DNA from: an uncultured Dokdonia sp.
GTDB lineage: Bacteria; Bacteroidota; Bacteroidia; Flavobacteriales; Flavobacteriaceae
DNA: 64,000 bases
Direction of reading: 5' to 3'
NCBI RefSeq assembly: GCF_947492535.1
Contig: NZ_CANLNH010000005.1
Location: forward strand, 62,001-126,000
Every line of letters starts with the position of its first letter. The first letter of the stretch is position 1. The notes under the pieces are model-generated. The model worked only from the letters and a program-made list of their open reading frames with translations. It was not told the origin of the DNA and ran no database searches. The position numbers were made by a program, and so were the translations under genes. Positions 1 through 9,385 of this stretch are shown one piece after another.

Positions 1-260
1 AGGGTAAAAGACAAAAATAATACGATGGTTAATGTGATGGTTTTCATACAAATTGAATTAAAGTTTATATTATTTATAGATCAATAGTTATTCTATTGAA
101 TGGGTCAAAATTAGTTTAAGGCCTTGTAGGAGAAGACAGGTAAAAGCCCCTTTTTTCTATATGAATTCATTGATTTTGTGTGTTTTAGTATTTAAATTGA
201 TTGTTCTTTTGTAAAAGAAATGTGATAAAATATTCAAGATAAAGTGATACTCTTTTTACT
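1..260. other. Intergenic stretch before the ABC-F gene
   Basis: This AT-rich stretch has no convincing open reading frame, tRNA or strong terminator hairpin. It probably holds the end of an upstream transcription unit outside the window and the upstream part of the ABC-F promoter. No clear -33 TTG element is visible at the expected distance from the -7 box. Confidence 0.5.
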
Positions 261-268
261 TATTTTTG
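261..268 (+). promoter_or_regulatory. Bacteroidetes -7 promoter box for the ABC-F gene
   Basis: TATTTTTG fits the Bacteroidetes primary sigma factor -7 consensus TAnnTTTG. It lies 18 bp before the ATG at 287. An in-frame TTG at 266 overlaps this box, so transcription should start downstream of that TTG and it cannot be the start codon. Confidence 0.6.
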
Positions 269-286
269 CACCCTCAAAATAAACCA

Positions 287-1924
287 ATGATTGCAGTAGA
301 TAATTTAGCCGTAGAATTTAGTGGAGATACGTTGTTTAGTAATGTATCCTTTTCTATTAATGAGCAAGATAAGATAGCCTTAATGGGGAAAAATGGCGCT
401 GGAAAGTCTACCATGATGAAGATTATTGCAGGTGTTCAAAAAGCCACTCGCGGAAATGTTCGTACCCCTAAAGATGCTGTCATTGCGTATTTACCACAAC
501 ACCTACTTACCGATGACGATTCTACGGTCATGGAAGAGGCCTCTAAAGCGTTTGCGCATGTATTTGAGATGAAGGCAGAAATGGATCGGTTGAATAAAGA
601 GTTGGAAACACGTACCGATTATGAATCTGATGCCTACATGGATATCATTACAAAGGTGTCTGATCTTGGTGAGAAGTTTTATGCAATAGAAGATACCAAT
701 TATGAGGAAGAGGTAGAAAAGGCACTCAAAGGATTGGGATTTAAAAGAAGTGATTTTAATAGACCTACTAGCGAATTTAGTGGAGGATGGCGTATGCGTA
801 TCGAACTGGCTAAAATCTTACTTCAAAAGCCAGATCTTATTTTGCTAGATGAGCCTACCAATCACGTAGATATCGAATCTGTGATTTGGTTAGAAGACTT
901 CTTATTGAATAAAGCAAAAGCTGTTATTGTGATTTCTCACGATAAAGCATTTATTGATAACATTACCAATCGTACTATTGAAGTAACGATGGGACGTATT
1001 TATGATTATAAAGCGAACTATTCTCATTATTTAGAATTACGCGCAGATCGTCGTACACATCAAATAAAAGCGTATCAGGAACAGCAAAAATTTATTGCTG
1101 ATAATAGAGCGTTTATAGAACGTTTTAAAGGAACCTATTCTAAAACAAATCAAGTGTCTTCACGAGAACGTATGCTTGAAAAGCTTGAAATTATAGAGAT
1201 TGATGAAATAGATACTTCTTCTTTAAAACTTCGATTCCCGCCAGCGATGCGTTCTGGGGATTATCCTGTAAAGGTGGAAGACTTAACAAAAGCATATGAT
1301 GATCATGTGGTGTTTAAAGATGCCAATATGTCTATCGCTCGAGGCGAAAAAGTATCCTTTGTGGGTCGTAATGGAGAAGGGAAGTCTACGATGATTAAAT
1401 CAATCCTTGGTGAGATTGATTATGAAGGATCTTGTGAGTTAGGTCATAATGTAAAAGTAGGCTACTTTGCACAAAACCAAGCAGCATTACTAGATCCAGA
1501 CTTAACCATCTTTCAAACAGTAGATGAGGTTGCAAAAGGAGATGTGCGTACGCAGATTAAAAATATCTTAGGACGTTTTATGTTTGCAGGTGATGATATT
1601 GACAAGAAAGTAAGTGTCTTGTCCGGAGGAGAAAAAACACGTCTGGCGATGGTAAAACTCTTATTAGAACCTGTGAACCTATTAATATTAGATGAGCCTA
1701 CAAACCATCTTGATATAAAATCTAAAGATGTTCTTAAGGAGGCATTACAGAATTTTGATGGCACCTTAATCTTGGTGTCTCACGATCGCGATTTCTTACG
1801 CGGACTTTCTAAGAAGGTATTTGAGTTTAAAGAAAAGCGCGTGATCGAACACTTTGAAACCATCGATGATTTCTTACAACGTAATCGTATTGAAAACCTT
1901 AAGCAAATTAATCTAATGGCTTGA
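287..1924 (+). CDS. ABC-F family ATPase (ribosome-associated, EttA/Uup type)
   Basis: A soluble protein of 545 residues with two ABC ATPase domains and no membrane segments, as in the ABC-F family. Known members act on the ribosome in translation or antibiotic protection. Domain 1 has Walker A GKNGAGKST, signature SGGWRMRIELAK and Walker B LILLDEPTNHVD. Domain 2 has GRNGEGKST, signature LSGGEKTRLAM and LILDEPTNHLD. A charged linker joins the two. The ATG at 287 is preferred because the earlier in-frame TTG (266) lies inside the -7 box. The C-terminus is short, without the long coiled coil of Uup. The exact subfamily, and whether it gives drug resistance, cannot be told from sequence. It appears to be a single-gene unit. 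Confidence 0.95.
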   Translation: MIAVDNLAVEFSGDTLFSNVSFSINEQDKIALMGKNGAGKSTMMKIIAGVQKATRGNVRTPKDAVIAYLPQHLLTDDDSTVMEEASKAFAHVFEMKAEMDRLNKELETRTDYESDAYMDIITKVSDLGEKFYAIEDTNYEEEVEKALKGLGFKRSDFNRPTSEFSGGWRMRIELAKILLQKPDLILLDEPTNHVDIESVIWLEDFLLNKAKAVIVISHDKAFIDNITNRTIEVTMGRIYDYKANYSHYLELRADRRTHQIKAYQEQQKFIADNRAFIERFKGTYSKTNQVSSRERMLEKLEIIEIDEIDTSSLKLRFPPAMRSGDYPVKVEDLTKAYDDHVVFKDANMSIARGEKVSFVGRNGEGKSTMIKSILGEIDYEGSCELGHNVKVGYFAQNQAALLDPDLTIFQTVDEVAKGDVRTQIKNILGRFMFAGDDIDKKVSVLSGGEKTRLAMVKLLLEPVNLLILDEPTNHLDIKSKDVLKEALQNFDGTLILVSHDRDFLRGLSKKVFEFKEKRVIEHFETIDDFLQRNRIENLKQINLMA

Positions 1925-2021
1925 TAGCCTGATTAGATAGCCGTTGTATCTAAGCTTTTATAAAAATACACACTCTTGATGTAAAGATAATTTAGTACAT
2001 TACTAGTCTAAAAATCGAGAT

Positions 2022-3773
2022 ATGGGGGAAAAATTACTCTTTTTTATAGGCTTAGTTTGCTGTTATAATACATTCGGACAGTCTTATTTTGAAAATCAAT
2101 CTGAAGCTCTTGGCGCAAATATTCAATTTGAAGGATATACGTTAGGTGTCGGTATTTCTTTTTATGATTATAATGATGATGGTTTAGATGATATTACATT
2201 AGCAGCTGCAAATGGTGGGGATCATATATTTCTAAAAAATGAAGGAGGCTACTTTGTCGTTGACGATTTAGATATTTCAAATGGTGGAGAACAAGCAAAA
2301 CAAGTGATTTGGGTAGACTATGATAATGACGGGGATGCAGATTTTTTCTCAGCGAGTGATCAAAGTAAATGTCGCTTATTTCGTAATGATGGTGATGGGG
2401 TGTATGTAGAAGTGAGTGAAGAAAGTGGTATTCCAGGAACTGTTTTTGATTTTTTTGGAGCATCATGGGGAGATTATAATAATGATGGTTTTTTAGACAT
2501 ATTCTTAAGTATAAGAGACCCTAATCAGATAGATTATAATCAGTTATATAGAAATAATGGAGACGGTACATTTACAGATGTAACGGTAGAAGCTGGCCTA
2601 GATCTTGAAGGTTTCTTATCGTTTTGTGCTGCCTTTTTTGACTATGACAAAGATGGTTTTCAAGATATCTATGTAGCCAATGATAAGTTTTCTACACCTA
2701 ACTTATTGTATCATAATAACGGAGATGGGACTTTTGAAAGTGTAGGTGAAACTACGGGGACAGGAGTCTATATGGGAGCTATGTCTACGACCATAGATGA
2801 TTATAATAATGATGGTTGGTTAGATATCTATGTAACTAATTTCTACCCACCAGAGGCTGAAGGTGGTGTTGTTGGTAATGCTTTTTTGCGTAATAATGGT
2901 GATGGTACTTTTACCAATATTGCCGAAGAAAATGGAACCCGATTTGATAGTATTGGCTGGGGTGCTGTATTTCTAGATGCAGACAATGATACAGATCATG
3001 ATTTATATGTTAGTGGGAACATAAGTGACCAGAGTGAATTTCTAGAAGCTGCTTTTTATGAAAATCAAGGTGATGACACATTTTTGATTCCAGAAACAGC
3101 TGGATTTGAAGGAGATGTTGGTAGTAGTTATTCAAATGCATTGGGAGATATAGATAATGATGGATACCCAGAAATTATTGTAATGAATAATGGCTTTGAA
3201 GAGATATATCTATGGAAAAATGAAACGCCTCAAGATAATAACTGGCTTAAAGTTAAATTAGAAGGAACAGAAAGTAACCGCATGGGAATAGGCTCTTGGA
3301 TTCGAATAGGTATTAATGGAGAAGAGCAGTATCACTATACACTTTGTGGAGAAGGGTATTTAGGACAAAATAGTGCCTATGAATTTTTTGGACTTGGTGA
3401 CGCTACGACCGTAGATTTTATAGAAGTTACTTGGTTAAGCGGACAGGTAGATTATCATGAAAATATAGAGGCTAACGTATCTCTGACAATTATAGAAGGA
3501 GAAGAACTCTTGAGTGTAGCAGAAACTTCCATTACTAATGATTTTAATGTGTTCCCGAATCCAGTAGATGCTAACGGTATCTTATTCTTTAAAAGTAAAA
3601 ATGCAATAGAAGGAGACCTTACTCTGTACGATACAACAGGAAAAGAAGTTGTAAAATCTACAATTAATGGAGATACGGGACAACTTCAAGTACAAAATGT
3701 ATCTTCAGGATTCTATATCCTTAACGTTGAAACTCAAAATAGTATCGAATCTTTAAAGGTGATCATTAAGTAA
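2022..3773 (+). CDS. Secreted FG-GAP/VCBS repeat protein with ASPIC/UnbV region and T9SS sorting domain
   Basis: 583 residues. An N-terminal signal peptide (about residues 1-19, ending FGQ) is followed by several FG-GAP/VCBS repeats with Asp/Asn-rich loops of the type DYNNDGWLDIYV. These probably form a calcium-binding beta-propeller. At roughly 400-490 is an ASPIC/UnbV-like region (NNWLKVKLEG, then GYLGQNSAYEFFGLG). The last ~75 residues are a type A T9SS sorting domain (FNVFPNPV to the end). It should be exported and attached to or released from the cell surface by T9SS. The ligand is unknown. A paralogue of the same architecture lies at 4903-6627 on the opposite strand. Confidence 0.88.
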   Translation: MGEKLLFFIGLVCCYNTFGQSYFENQSEALGANIQFEGYTLGVGISFYDYNDDGLDDITLAAANGGDHIFLKNEGGYFVVDDLDISNGGEQAKQVIWVDYDNDGDADFFSASDQSKCRLFRNDGDGVYVEVSEESGIPGTVFDFFGASWGDYNNDGFLDIFLSIRDPNQIDYNQLYRNNGDGTFTDVTVEAGLDLEGFLSFCAAFFDYDKDGFQDIYVANDKFSTPNLLYHNNGDGTFESVGETTGTGVYMGAMSTTIDDYNNDGWLDIYVTNFYPPEAEGGVVGNAFLRNNGDGTFTNIAEENGTRFDSIGWGAVFLDADNDTDHDLYVSGNISDQSEFLEAAFYENQGDDTFLIPETAGFEGDVGSSYSNALGDIDNDGYPEIIVMNNGFEEIYLWKNETPQDNNWLKVKLEGTESNRMGIGSWIRIGINGEEQYHYTLCGEGYLGQNSAYEFFGLGDATTVDFIEVTWLSGQVDYHENIEANVSLTIIEGEELLSVAETSITNDFNVFPNPVDANGILFFKSKNAIEGDLTLYDTTGKEVVKSTINGDTGQLQVQNVSSGFYILNVETQNSIESLKVIIK

Positions 3774-3790
3774 AAGAAGAATAAAAAAAT

Positions 3791-3931
3791 AAAAGAGACT
3801 GTCTAAAAAGGAATTTAATACGTCATTCTGAATTCATTTCAGGACCTTATCAAATTAGTTGTCAATCTAATGAGAAACGGAGACATGTTCAGTTTGACGA
3901 AAATTATATCTTTTTAGACAGCCTCTTTTTT
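3791..3931. repeat. Long inverted repeat between convergent genes (MITE-like, possible bidirectional terminator)
   Basis: The left arm AAAAGAGACTGTCTAAAAAG (3791-3810) pairs almost fully with the right arm CTTTTTAGACAGCCTCTTTT (3910-3929), leaving about 100 bp between them. The arms end in A and T runs, so the element could stop transcription in both directions. It fills the gap between two convergent genes. The interior contains a smaller imperfect palindrome around 3827-3844 (TCTGAATTCATTTCAGGA). There is no coding potential inside. The size and structure suggest a small non-autonomous repeat, but no second copy is present in the window. Confidence 0.6.
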
Positions 3932-3933
3932 AT

Positions 3934-4428
3934 TTATGATTCAAAAGGTTTCTCTGTATTTCGTAAATAAACTTGATCTTCTGAGTTTATAGGAATGGCA
4001 CTTTCTATTTTTTCTTTTGTAGGAATCAGTGTAAATAAAATAAGTAAAGCGAGTACTGCAATGAGTAGAAAGAGTAGGTTCTTAGAACCCGAGTATGTAA
4101 CAGCTGCAAAAAGACCAATTCCTTCAACAGGAGCAATACGAATAATATGTGCTGTCTGATATATCCCTAGTTTTTGCTGTAATGATTGATCTTTATTGAC
4201 TTTACTAAGGATAGTTTTAGAAATGAAATTGCCTATAAAGACAGCTCCAATAAGTAAAGCTGGAATCAAAAATTCAAAAGGTTGTTGTGTAAATGATAGT
4301 GTTCCCATTTCTTTTGATGTAGTAATTATAAAAACAGAAAAAATAAGAAGGCCACTCATCATAGCTAGATGAATTATAGATAATGTTCTTAAAAATGCTT
4401 TGAAGTTTGTAGCTGGCTGTTGTTGCAT
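3934..4428 (-). CDS. Hypothetical four-helix membrane protein
   Basis: 164 residues with four probable transmembrane helices (about 14-38, 50-72, 95-113 and 116-136) and a charged C-terminal tail. I recognise no family motif. It starts 6 bp after the stop codon of the VOC gene and is the last gene of an apparent operon running M20 amidohydrolase, FG-GAP protein, VOC protein, this gene. The function is unknown. Confidence 0.7.
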   Translation of the reverse strand: MQQQPATNFKAFLRTLSIIHLAMMSGLLIFSVFIITTSKEMGTLSFTQQPFEFLIPALLIGAVFIGNFISKTILSKVNKDQSLQQKLGIYQTAHIIRIAPVEGIGLFAAVTYSGSKNLLFLLIAVLALLILFTLIPTKEKIESAIPINSEDQVYLRNTEKPFES

Positions 4429-4434
4429 TACTGA

Positions 4435-4902
4435 TTATTTAAAACGTTTTTCTCCATCATTGATTTCTACCCAATATCCATCTGGATCTTGAATATATAT
4501 CTGTTCTATAGTATCAGGTCGTATAGAAACCGCTCCTTTTTTTCCTGGCCAGTCGTAATAGGGAATTTCTAAGGTATTTAAATGATTAATAAATACAGAT
4601 AGATTTGCTGTCGTTAATGCAATATGGACTCCTTTAGGAATTTGCAATTGGAGTTTCTCTACACTGATAATATGTAACTCTTGTTGCTCACCTAATCGAA
4701 ACCATTTAATATGGTCGAGTTGTGTCCCGTTATAAATTTCTTTGAGTCCAAATACAGACTGGTAAAAATCAACGCTACGTTGTAAATCAGTAACATTAAT
4801 AGCATAATGATCAATAGAAAATTTCATATCGCTATTTTTTTCTTGCCCATAAGATGTAGCTGTACAGCTTATGAGCAAGATGAAAAGATATATTTTATTC
4901 AT
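4435..4902 (-). CDS. Exported VOC (glyoxalase/bleomycin-resistance fold) protein
   Basis: 155 residues. An N-terminal signal peptide (about 1-19, ending SYGQ) precedes a single vicinal-oxygen-chelate domain: IDHYAINVTDLQRSVDFYQ, then the HI and HIALT strands, and the closing IQDPDGYWVEIND. VOC proteins are metal-dependent lyases, dioxygenases or resistance proteins. Possible metal ligands are the His of IDH, the His of GVH and the Glu of WVEI. Export to the periplasm is unusual for a glyoxalase I, so the substrate should not be guessed. Its start codon directly abuts the stop codon of the upstream FG-GAP gene, so the two are surely co-transcribed. Confidence 0.85.
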   Translation of the reverse strand: MNKIYLFILLISCTATSYGQEKNSDMKFSIDHYAINVTDLQRSVDFYQSVFGLKEIYNGTQLDHIKWFRLGEQQELHIISVEKLQLQIPKGVHIALTTANLSVFINHLNTLEIPYYDWPGKKGAVSIRPDTIEQIYIQDPDGYWVEINDGEKRFK

Positions 4903-6627
4903 TTATTTTTTGATAAATTTTTGAACAGTATCTCCTATAGAAACAAAGTATACGCCGGCGGTAAGATTTGATATATCTATAGATTGTATTCCTGTTGCTT
5001 GTATGTTTTGTGTACGTACTTTTTGTCCTAATATATCGTATACGTAAATAGTATTTACTTGTATATTAGGAGTGGTCGTAAAACTTATTTGTGTTGTTGC
5101 TGGGTTAGGGAATAAACCAGATACTCCAGAAGCGTCTGTTACATCCTCAAGTCCTAATACACCTTCACCTTCTCTAACGGTGATTGTGATATTACCGTTT
5201 ATATTTTCAGCAGTGTCTACAGTTCCTGATGGCCAAGTCACAGTAATTGTTTCTATCTCATCTGCAGTCCCTAATCCAAAATGAGTGATTAGTGAGTTTT
5301 GAGTACCGTAGCTTTCACCTGCACGTACTTCACGTACTTGCGACCCCCATAGTCCTTCTATTTCTACACGAGCGCCAATACCATTACTATTACTCTCAAC
5401 ACCTTCTAATGCTATTTTGATCCAGTTATTATCATTTCCATCATTCATAAATACTTGATCTGCTACACCAGATGGGTTATTAAATCCATTTGCATATCCA
5501 GCAATCAAATCAACAAAACCGTCATTATTCAAATCTCCTACGGCAGCACTTTGTATTTGATCGTTAGCATTTGGAAATGGGTTTGAAACAGCAGTAAATG
5601 TTAAATCTCCATCATTTAATAATAATTGATGTGTGCCATCTGTAGTTGTTAAGACAACATCAATAAATGTATCATTATTAAAATCTTCCATGGCTACTTG
5701 AATCCCAAAACCTAATGCATCCATTGCTGGTGCAACGCCAGATGTTGTCGTGATATCTGTAAATGTACCATCACCATTATTCTCATAAATCTGACTTCTT
5801 GTGTAGTGATTTACCATCACCACATCAAAATCACCATCATTATCAATATCTTCAAAATTGGTGGCCCATGTTTGTGCCATGGGACGTAAACCTGCTGTTT
5901 CAGCTACTTCTGTAAAGTTATTTGATCCATCATTTTGATATAATACATTTAAACGACGCGGATCTGTTGGATCTCCTTGTGCTTGTATTCTACATTTAGA
6001 TATAAAGAGATCTAAATCTCCATCATTATCATAATCTGTCCAGATAGAACCGTAGTTTCCTGAATTATCAGATTCACCGGCACTCACTGCATTAATCATA
6101 TCTAGGTTGTATGTGAAATTTCCATTTCCATCATTTTCATAAGGAGAAGAAATACCATCATCATGACATGCAAAATAATCAATAGCTCCATCGTTATTGA
6201 TGTCTACAAAATTGGTGTTTTGTACAAAGATATTTGGACCTCCAAGTGTGGATAAAGAAAAATCGGTACCATCATCATTTGCGGTAAGTAGTCTTAATCC
6301 GTCATAAGCACCGCCAACAATAATGTCATTGAATCCGTTTTCATCTACATCGGCAATAGAAATTCCCCAAGGACTCGCAACATTCCCAACTTGTACCCTT
6401 TGATAGGTCCCGTCAGCTTGTTGGTATTCTATTTGAAGATTAATTCCATCATCAATTCTGATAATATCATCAAGTCTATCATTATTCAAATCTGTAACGG
6501 CCATAGCAACGCCACTAGATAAGGTTGTGTTTTCAAGAATACTAGTAGATTCTGTAAAAGTTATTTGCGCTTTCGCGAAAGCGGACACCAAAATAATTGC
6601 TGCCAGCGAACATAATTTTCTTTTCAT
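4903..6627 (-). CDS. Secreted FG-GAP/VCBS repeat protein with ASPIC/UnbV region and T9SS sorting domain
   Basis: 574 residues with the same architecture as the protein at 2022-3773: signal peptide (1-20), repeated FG-GAP/VCBS blades with DNDGDLDLFI-type Asp loops, an ASPIC/UnbV region at about 400-485 (NNWIKIALEG, then GESYGTQNSLITHFGLG), and a type A sorting domain of about 75 residues (LFPNPATTQ to FIKK). It is predicted to be T9SS-secreted. The palindrome CGCTTTCGCGAAAGCG at 6568-6583 lies in the signal peptide and encodes its end: AFAKAQ, with cleavage expected after the last Ala. It sits in an operon downstream of the M20 gene (33 bp gap). Confidence 0.88.
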   Translation of the reverse strand: MKRKLCSLAAIILVSAFAKAQITFTESTSILENTTLSSGVAMAVTDLNNDRLDDIIRIDDGINLQIEYQQADGTYQRVQVGNVASPWGISIADVDENGFNDIIVGGAYDGLRLLTANDDGTDFSLSTLGGPNIFVQNTNFVDINNDGAIDYFACHDDGISSPYENDGNGNFTYNLDMINAVSAGESDNSGNYGSIWTDYDNDGDLDLFISKCRIQAQGDPTDPRRLNVLYQNDGSNNFTEVAETAGLRPMAQTWATNFEDIDNDGDFDVVMVNHYTRSQIYENNGDGTFTDITTTSGVAPAMDALGFGIQVAMEDFNNDTFIDVVLTTTDGTHQLLLNDGDLTFTAVSNPFPNANDQIQSAAVGDLNNDGFVDLIAGYANGFNNPSGVADQVFMNDGNDNNWIKIALEGVESNSNGIGARVEIEGLWGSQVREVRAGESYGTQNSLITHFGLGTADEIETITVTWPSGTVDTAENINGNITITVREGEGVLGLEDVTDASGVSGLFPNPATTQISFTTTPNIQVNTIYVYDILGQKVRTQNIQATGIQSIDISNLTAGVYFVSIGDTVQKFIKK

Positions 6628-6660
6628 AGTATAGGATTTAATAGATAGTTTATTTGATTG

Positions 6661-8091
6661 TTAATTTCCATTGATTGGTGGTGGTCCTGAAGGAACGATG
6701 GCTTCATATACAGCATCTCCTTTACGTTCTTTATATTCGTCTTTTACATTTTGTAATAATGTAGGGTCTTCAAAGAGATCAAGCATGGTCATTCCCATCG
6801 CTTTACTAGCGTATGCCATTCCTTTATGTCCAATAGACATACCGCCACAAGCAACGACTGCCCATGAGTGCCACGGAGTGTCTTTAGGAGCTGTGGTTAC
6901 GCCTAAATTAATATTAGGCACATTCCAACTTACATCACCTACATCCGTACTTCCGCCACCGGGATGTTCTTTAGTCGCTTCGAGTGGATTGATGTCACTA
7001 TCCATTCCAACTTGAGGCTTTCCAGTGACTTCTTGTATCTTTTTTCCGAAAGCTTCTTCCTCTGGTGTATATGTAATAGGTCCTAATAATTCTAAGTTCT
7101 TTTGCATGGCTTCTCCACCAGATCTATTGACAAGTACTTCATAAATACCAGAAATAAGGGATACTTTATAATCTACATTGGCCATAATCGCTGCACCTTC
7201 TGCCATTTTTTGAACACGTTCATATACAGGCATCATCCCTTCACGTTTAGTGTCACGTACACGCATCCATAAACGAGCATAATCAGGTACGACATTGACT
7301 ACCTGACCTCCATCTTGAATGTGATAGTGCATACGAACGGTAGGCTTTACATGTTCTCTATAGTAATTAATTCCAGTAGTATATAATTCTAAGGCATCAG
7401 AAGCACTACGACCATTCCAAGGATCGGCACTGGCGTGTGCTGCCTGTCCATAAAATTCTATTTTAAAATCTACAAGCGCAAGTGAACTTTGCACATCTGC
7501 TTTTGTAGATGCAGATGGGTGCCAAGAAACATTAGCATCTACACCGTCCCAAACTCCTTCGCGAACCATCCATATCTTTCCAAAGAATTTTTCTTCCGAT
7601 GGGGTTCCCATAAATTTTACAGTTCCTTTGATTTTTCCTGCTTCGATTAATTCTTTAATCGCAATGGCAGCACCAAGACTTCCCGCACCAAAAAGATTAT
7701 GTCCGCAACCGTGACCTGCCGCACCGTCATTCAGTGCTTCTTTAGTAGGTTGTGCTTTTTGAGAAATCCCAGGTAAGGCATCAAATTCTCCGAGTACACT
7801 AATCACCGGACTCCCAGAACCATAAGTAGCCACAAAAGCGGTTGGCATACCAGCCACACCTCTTTCTACATTGAATCCTTGTTTCTCGGCATAATCAGCT
7901 AATATTTTACTGGATTGTGTCTCTTCAAAAGCAGTTTCGGCGAGTGCCCAGATATTATTTGATATTTCAATAAGTGCTTGCTCGTGTTTCTCAACAGAAG
8001 CAATAATAGCTTTTTTGTTTTTAGATAGTTTCTGTGCAGAGACTCCAAAAGAGATAAAGAGTGCACAAATTACAATGTAAATGTGTTTCAT
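6661..8091 (-). CDS. Exported M20-family amidohydrolase (AbgB-like)
   Basis: 476 residues. A signal peptide (1-19, ending VSAQ) is followed by a metallopeptidase M20 domain of the amidohydrolase/aminobenzoyl-glutamate hydrolase B type. Visible metal and catalytic motifs are VLGEFDALPG, HGCGHN and GTPSEE; the dimerisation domain contains GQAAHAS, and a late GGGSTDVGDVSW motif is typical of this group. It probably hydrolyses an amide bond of an N-acyl or p-aminobenzoyl-type substrate in the periplasm. It appears to be the first gene of a four-gene operon that also encodes an FG-GAP surface protein, a VOC protein and a membrane protein. The substrate is unknown. Confidence 0.9.
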   Translation of the reverse strand: MKHIYIVICALFISFGVSAQKLSKNKKAIIASVEKHEQALIEISNNIWALAETAFEETQSSKILADYAEKQGFNVERGVAGMPTAFVATYGSGSPVISVLGEFDALPGISQKAQPTKEALNDGAAGHGCGHNLFGAGSLGAAIAIKELIEAGKIKGTVKFMGTPSEEKFFGKIWMVREGVWDGVDANVSWHPSASTKADVQSSLALVDFKIEFYGQAAHASADPWNGRSASDALELYTTGINYYREHVKPTVRMHYHIQDGGQVVNVVPDYARLWMRVRDTKREGMMPVYERVQKMAEGAAIMANVDYKVSLISGIYEVLVNRSGGEAMQKNLELLGPITYTPEEEAFGKKIQEVTGKPQVGMDSDINPLEATKEHPGGGSTDVGDVSWNVPNINLGVTTAPKDTPWHSWAVVACGGMSIGHKGMAYASKAMGMTMLDLFEDPTLLQNVKDEYKERKGDAVYEAIVPSGPPPINGN

Positions 8092-8297
8092 AAGAAGCTT
8101 GAGTTAATAGTGGCTTCTAAGATAAGGAAAAGCTAGGAGTAATTAGGTATTGCTTTATCATAGCAATACAGGAATGATATTGATTTTTAATAATATGTCA
8201 AAGTATAATTTCTCATTCCTTCTTCAGGTGGATCTAAAAGAAATGATTTCTATTGTAGTGATCATCTGATTATCAAAATTATAAATATATTTAGTAG

Positions 8298-8789
8298 TCA
8301 TCTATTCTTTATAAAACCTAAATTTTTAAACCAATTCATAATAGAACGATGTGTATAGTCAATGTGATGTTCTGTTAGAAAGTTTTTGAGCTGGGTTAAA
8401 TCATCTTGACTTAATTCAATGATTTCTTCAAATAGCGGTGTCGCTTTTATAGTATACTGCTTTCTATCTCCTCCTGTAATCTTTATGGTATTAATATCTG
8501 ATACTGAAAATTCAGAACGAATATCATTTTTAATGACTATAATCTTTTCATTTTCAAAAGAGATATGTCCTATTCTAGTAAAAAGTGCGCCATTTAATAG
8601 TATAAGAATGAAAGATAAGATAATGATGATGGATGCAACTGTTTCTAACGTTTTACTTTCAAAAGGTAGATTAATGTCAAAAATTTTTAAAACCTGTAGA
8701 ATAAAAGCTGCCCCAAGAATAATGAGGTAATATGGGGAAAACCATTTATTGTTGGTTATATAACTTGTTTGTATGATGTCAAATGTCAT
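8298..8789 (-). CDS. Hypothetical membrane protein with a PH-like cytoplasmic domain
   Basis: 163 residues. Two hydrophobic helices (about 17-38 and 48-70) are followed by a soluble segment resembling small bacterial PH-like domains: alternating beta strands (GHISFENEKIIVI, FSVSDINTIKITG, QYTIKATPL) and a final helix (SQDDLTQLKNFLTEH). This family pattern is common in flavobacteria but I cannot name it with certainty. It lies 64 bp downstream of the signal peptidase gene on the same strand. Confidence 0.65.
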   Translation of the reverse strand: MTFDIIQTSYITNNKWFSPYYLIILGAAFILQVLKIFDINLPFESKTLETVASIIIILSFILILLNGALFTRIGHISFENEKIIVIKNDIRSEFSVSDINTIKITGGDRKQYTIKATPLFEEIIELSQDDLTQLKNFLTEHHIDYTHRSIMNWFKNLGFIKNR

Positions 8790-8853
8790 TAATATTCTAA
8801 ATTTTGATTTGATGATGAGCTCAATATTCTAATGCCTTACTTCAGAGATACTA

Positions 8854-9369
8854 TTAAAAACTAACTCTTTTGAGTTGTCTCTTTTTAATTTCAAATAGTA
8901 TAGAATTTAATAAGATCAAAAGAGTTCCTACAACGACAGAAACATCTGCCATATTAAAAATGCCCGTGTGCAAACCTCCAACTTCTACATACATAAAATC
9001 TGTCACAGAGTTATATAAAATTCTATCATATATATTGCCTATGCCTCCTCCAATGATGAATGAGAAAGCGATGAAATTAGACCTAGATGTTTTTTCTTTT
9101 ATGATATATAGAAAGAGTAGAAGTAGTACTAATAAGGGTAAGACTTGCAAGAATACAATTTTCAATCCAGGATTTAAATTTTCACCTAAGCTCATTGCTG
9201 CTCCCGTATTTTCTACATTAGTGAGAATGAAATTATCATCAATAACCTTGATCGTTTCATTTTTAGAAATTTCTTCTCTTACTTTTTCTTTCGTTAGTTG
9301 ATCACAACTTATATTAGATACGATTACGACTAGAGCAAAGAATATTTTAATCAGTCTATTTGTTTTCAT
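8854..9369 (-). CDS. lspA: Lipoprotein signal peptidase II
   Basis: 171 residues from the ATG at 9369; an earlier in-frame TTG at 9396 would overlap the upstream gene and is less likely. The protein has the LspA motifs in order: CDQLTKEKVR, NTGAAMSL, GGGIGNIYDRI with one catalytic Asp, and FNMADVSVVVG with the second. Four hydrophobic helices fit this inner-membrane aspartyl protease, which removes signal peptides from diacylglyceryl-modified prolipoproteins. The gene follows a predicted lipoprotein gene by 16 bp. No ileS or dksA-like gene is nearby, so it may be a second, specialised LspA; the rest of the genome would have to be checked. Confidence 0.88.
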   Translation of the reverse strand: MKTNRLIKIFFALVVIVSNISCDQLTKEKVREEISKNETIKVIDDNFILTNVENTGAAMSLGENLNPGLKIVFLQVLPLLVLLLLFLYIIKEKTSRSNFIAFSFIIGGGIGNIYDRILYNSVTDFMYVEVGGLHTGIFNMADVSVVVGTLLILLNSILFEIKKRQLKRVSF

Positions 9370-9385
9370 GATGCTTTCAATAGTT

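Noticed and set aside
266-286. TTG at 266 as ABC-F start
   Set aside because: It overlaps the -7 box TATTTTTG; the ATG at 287 fits better.
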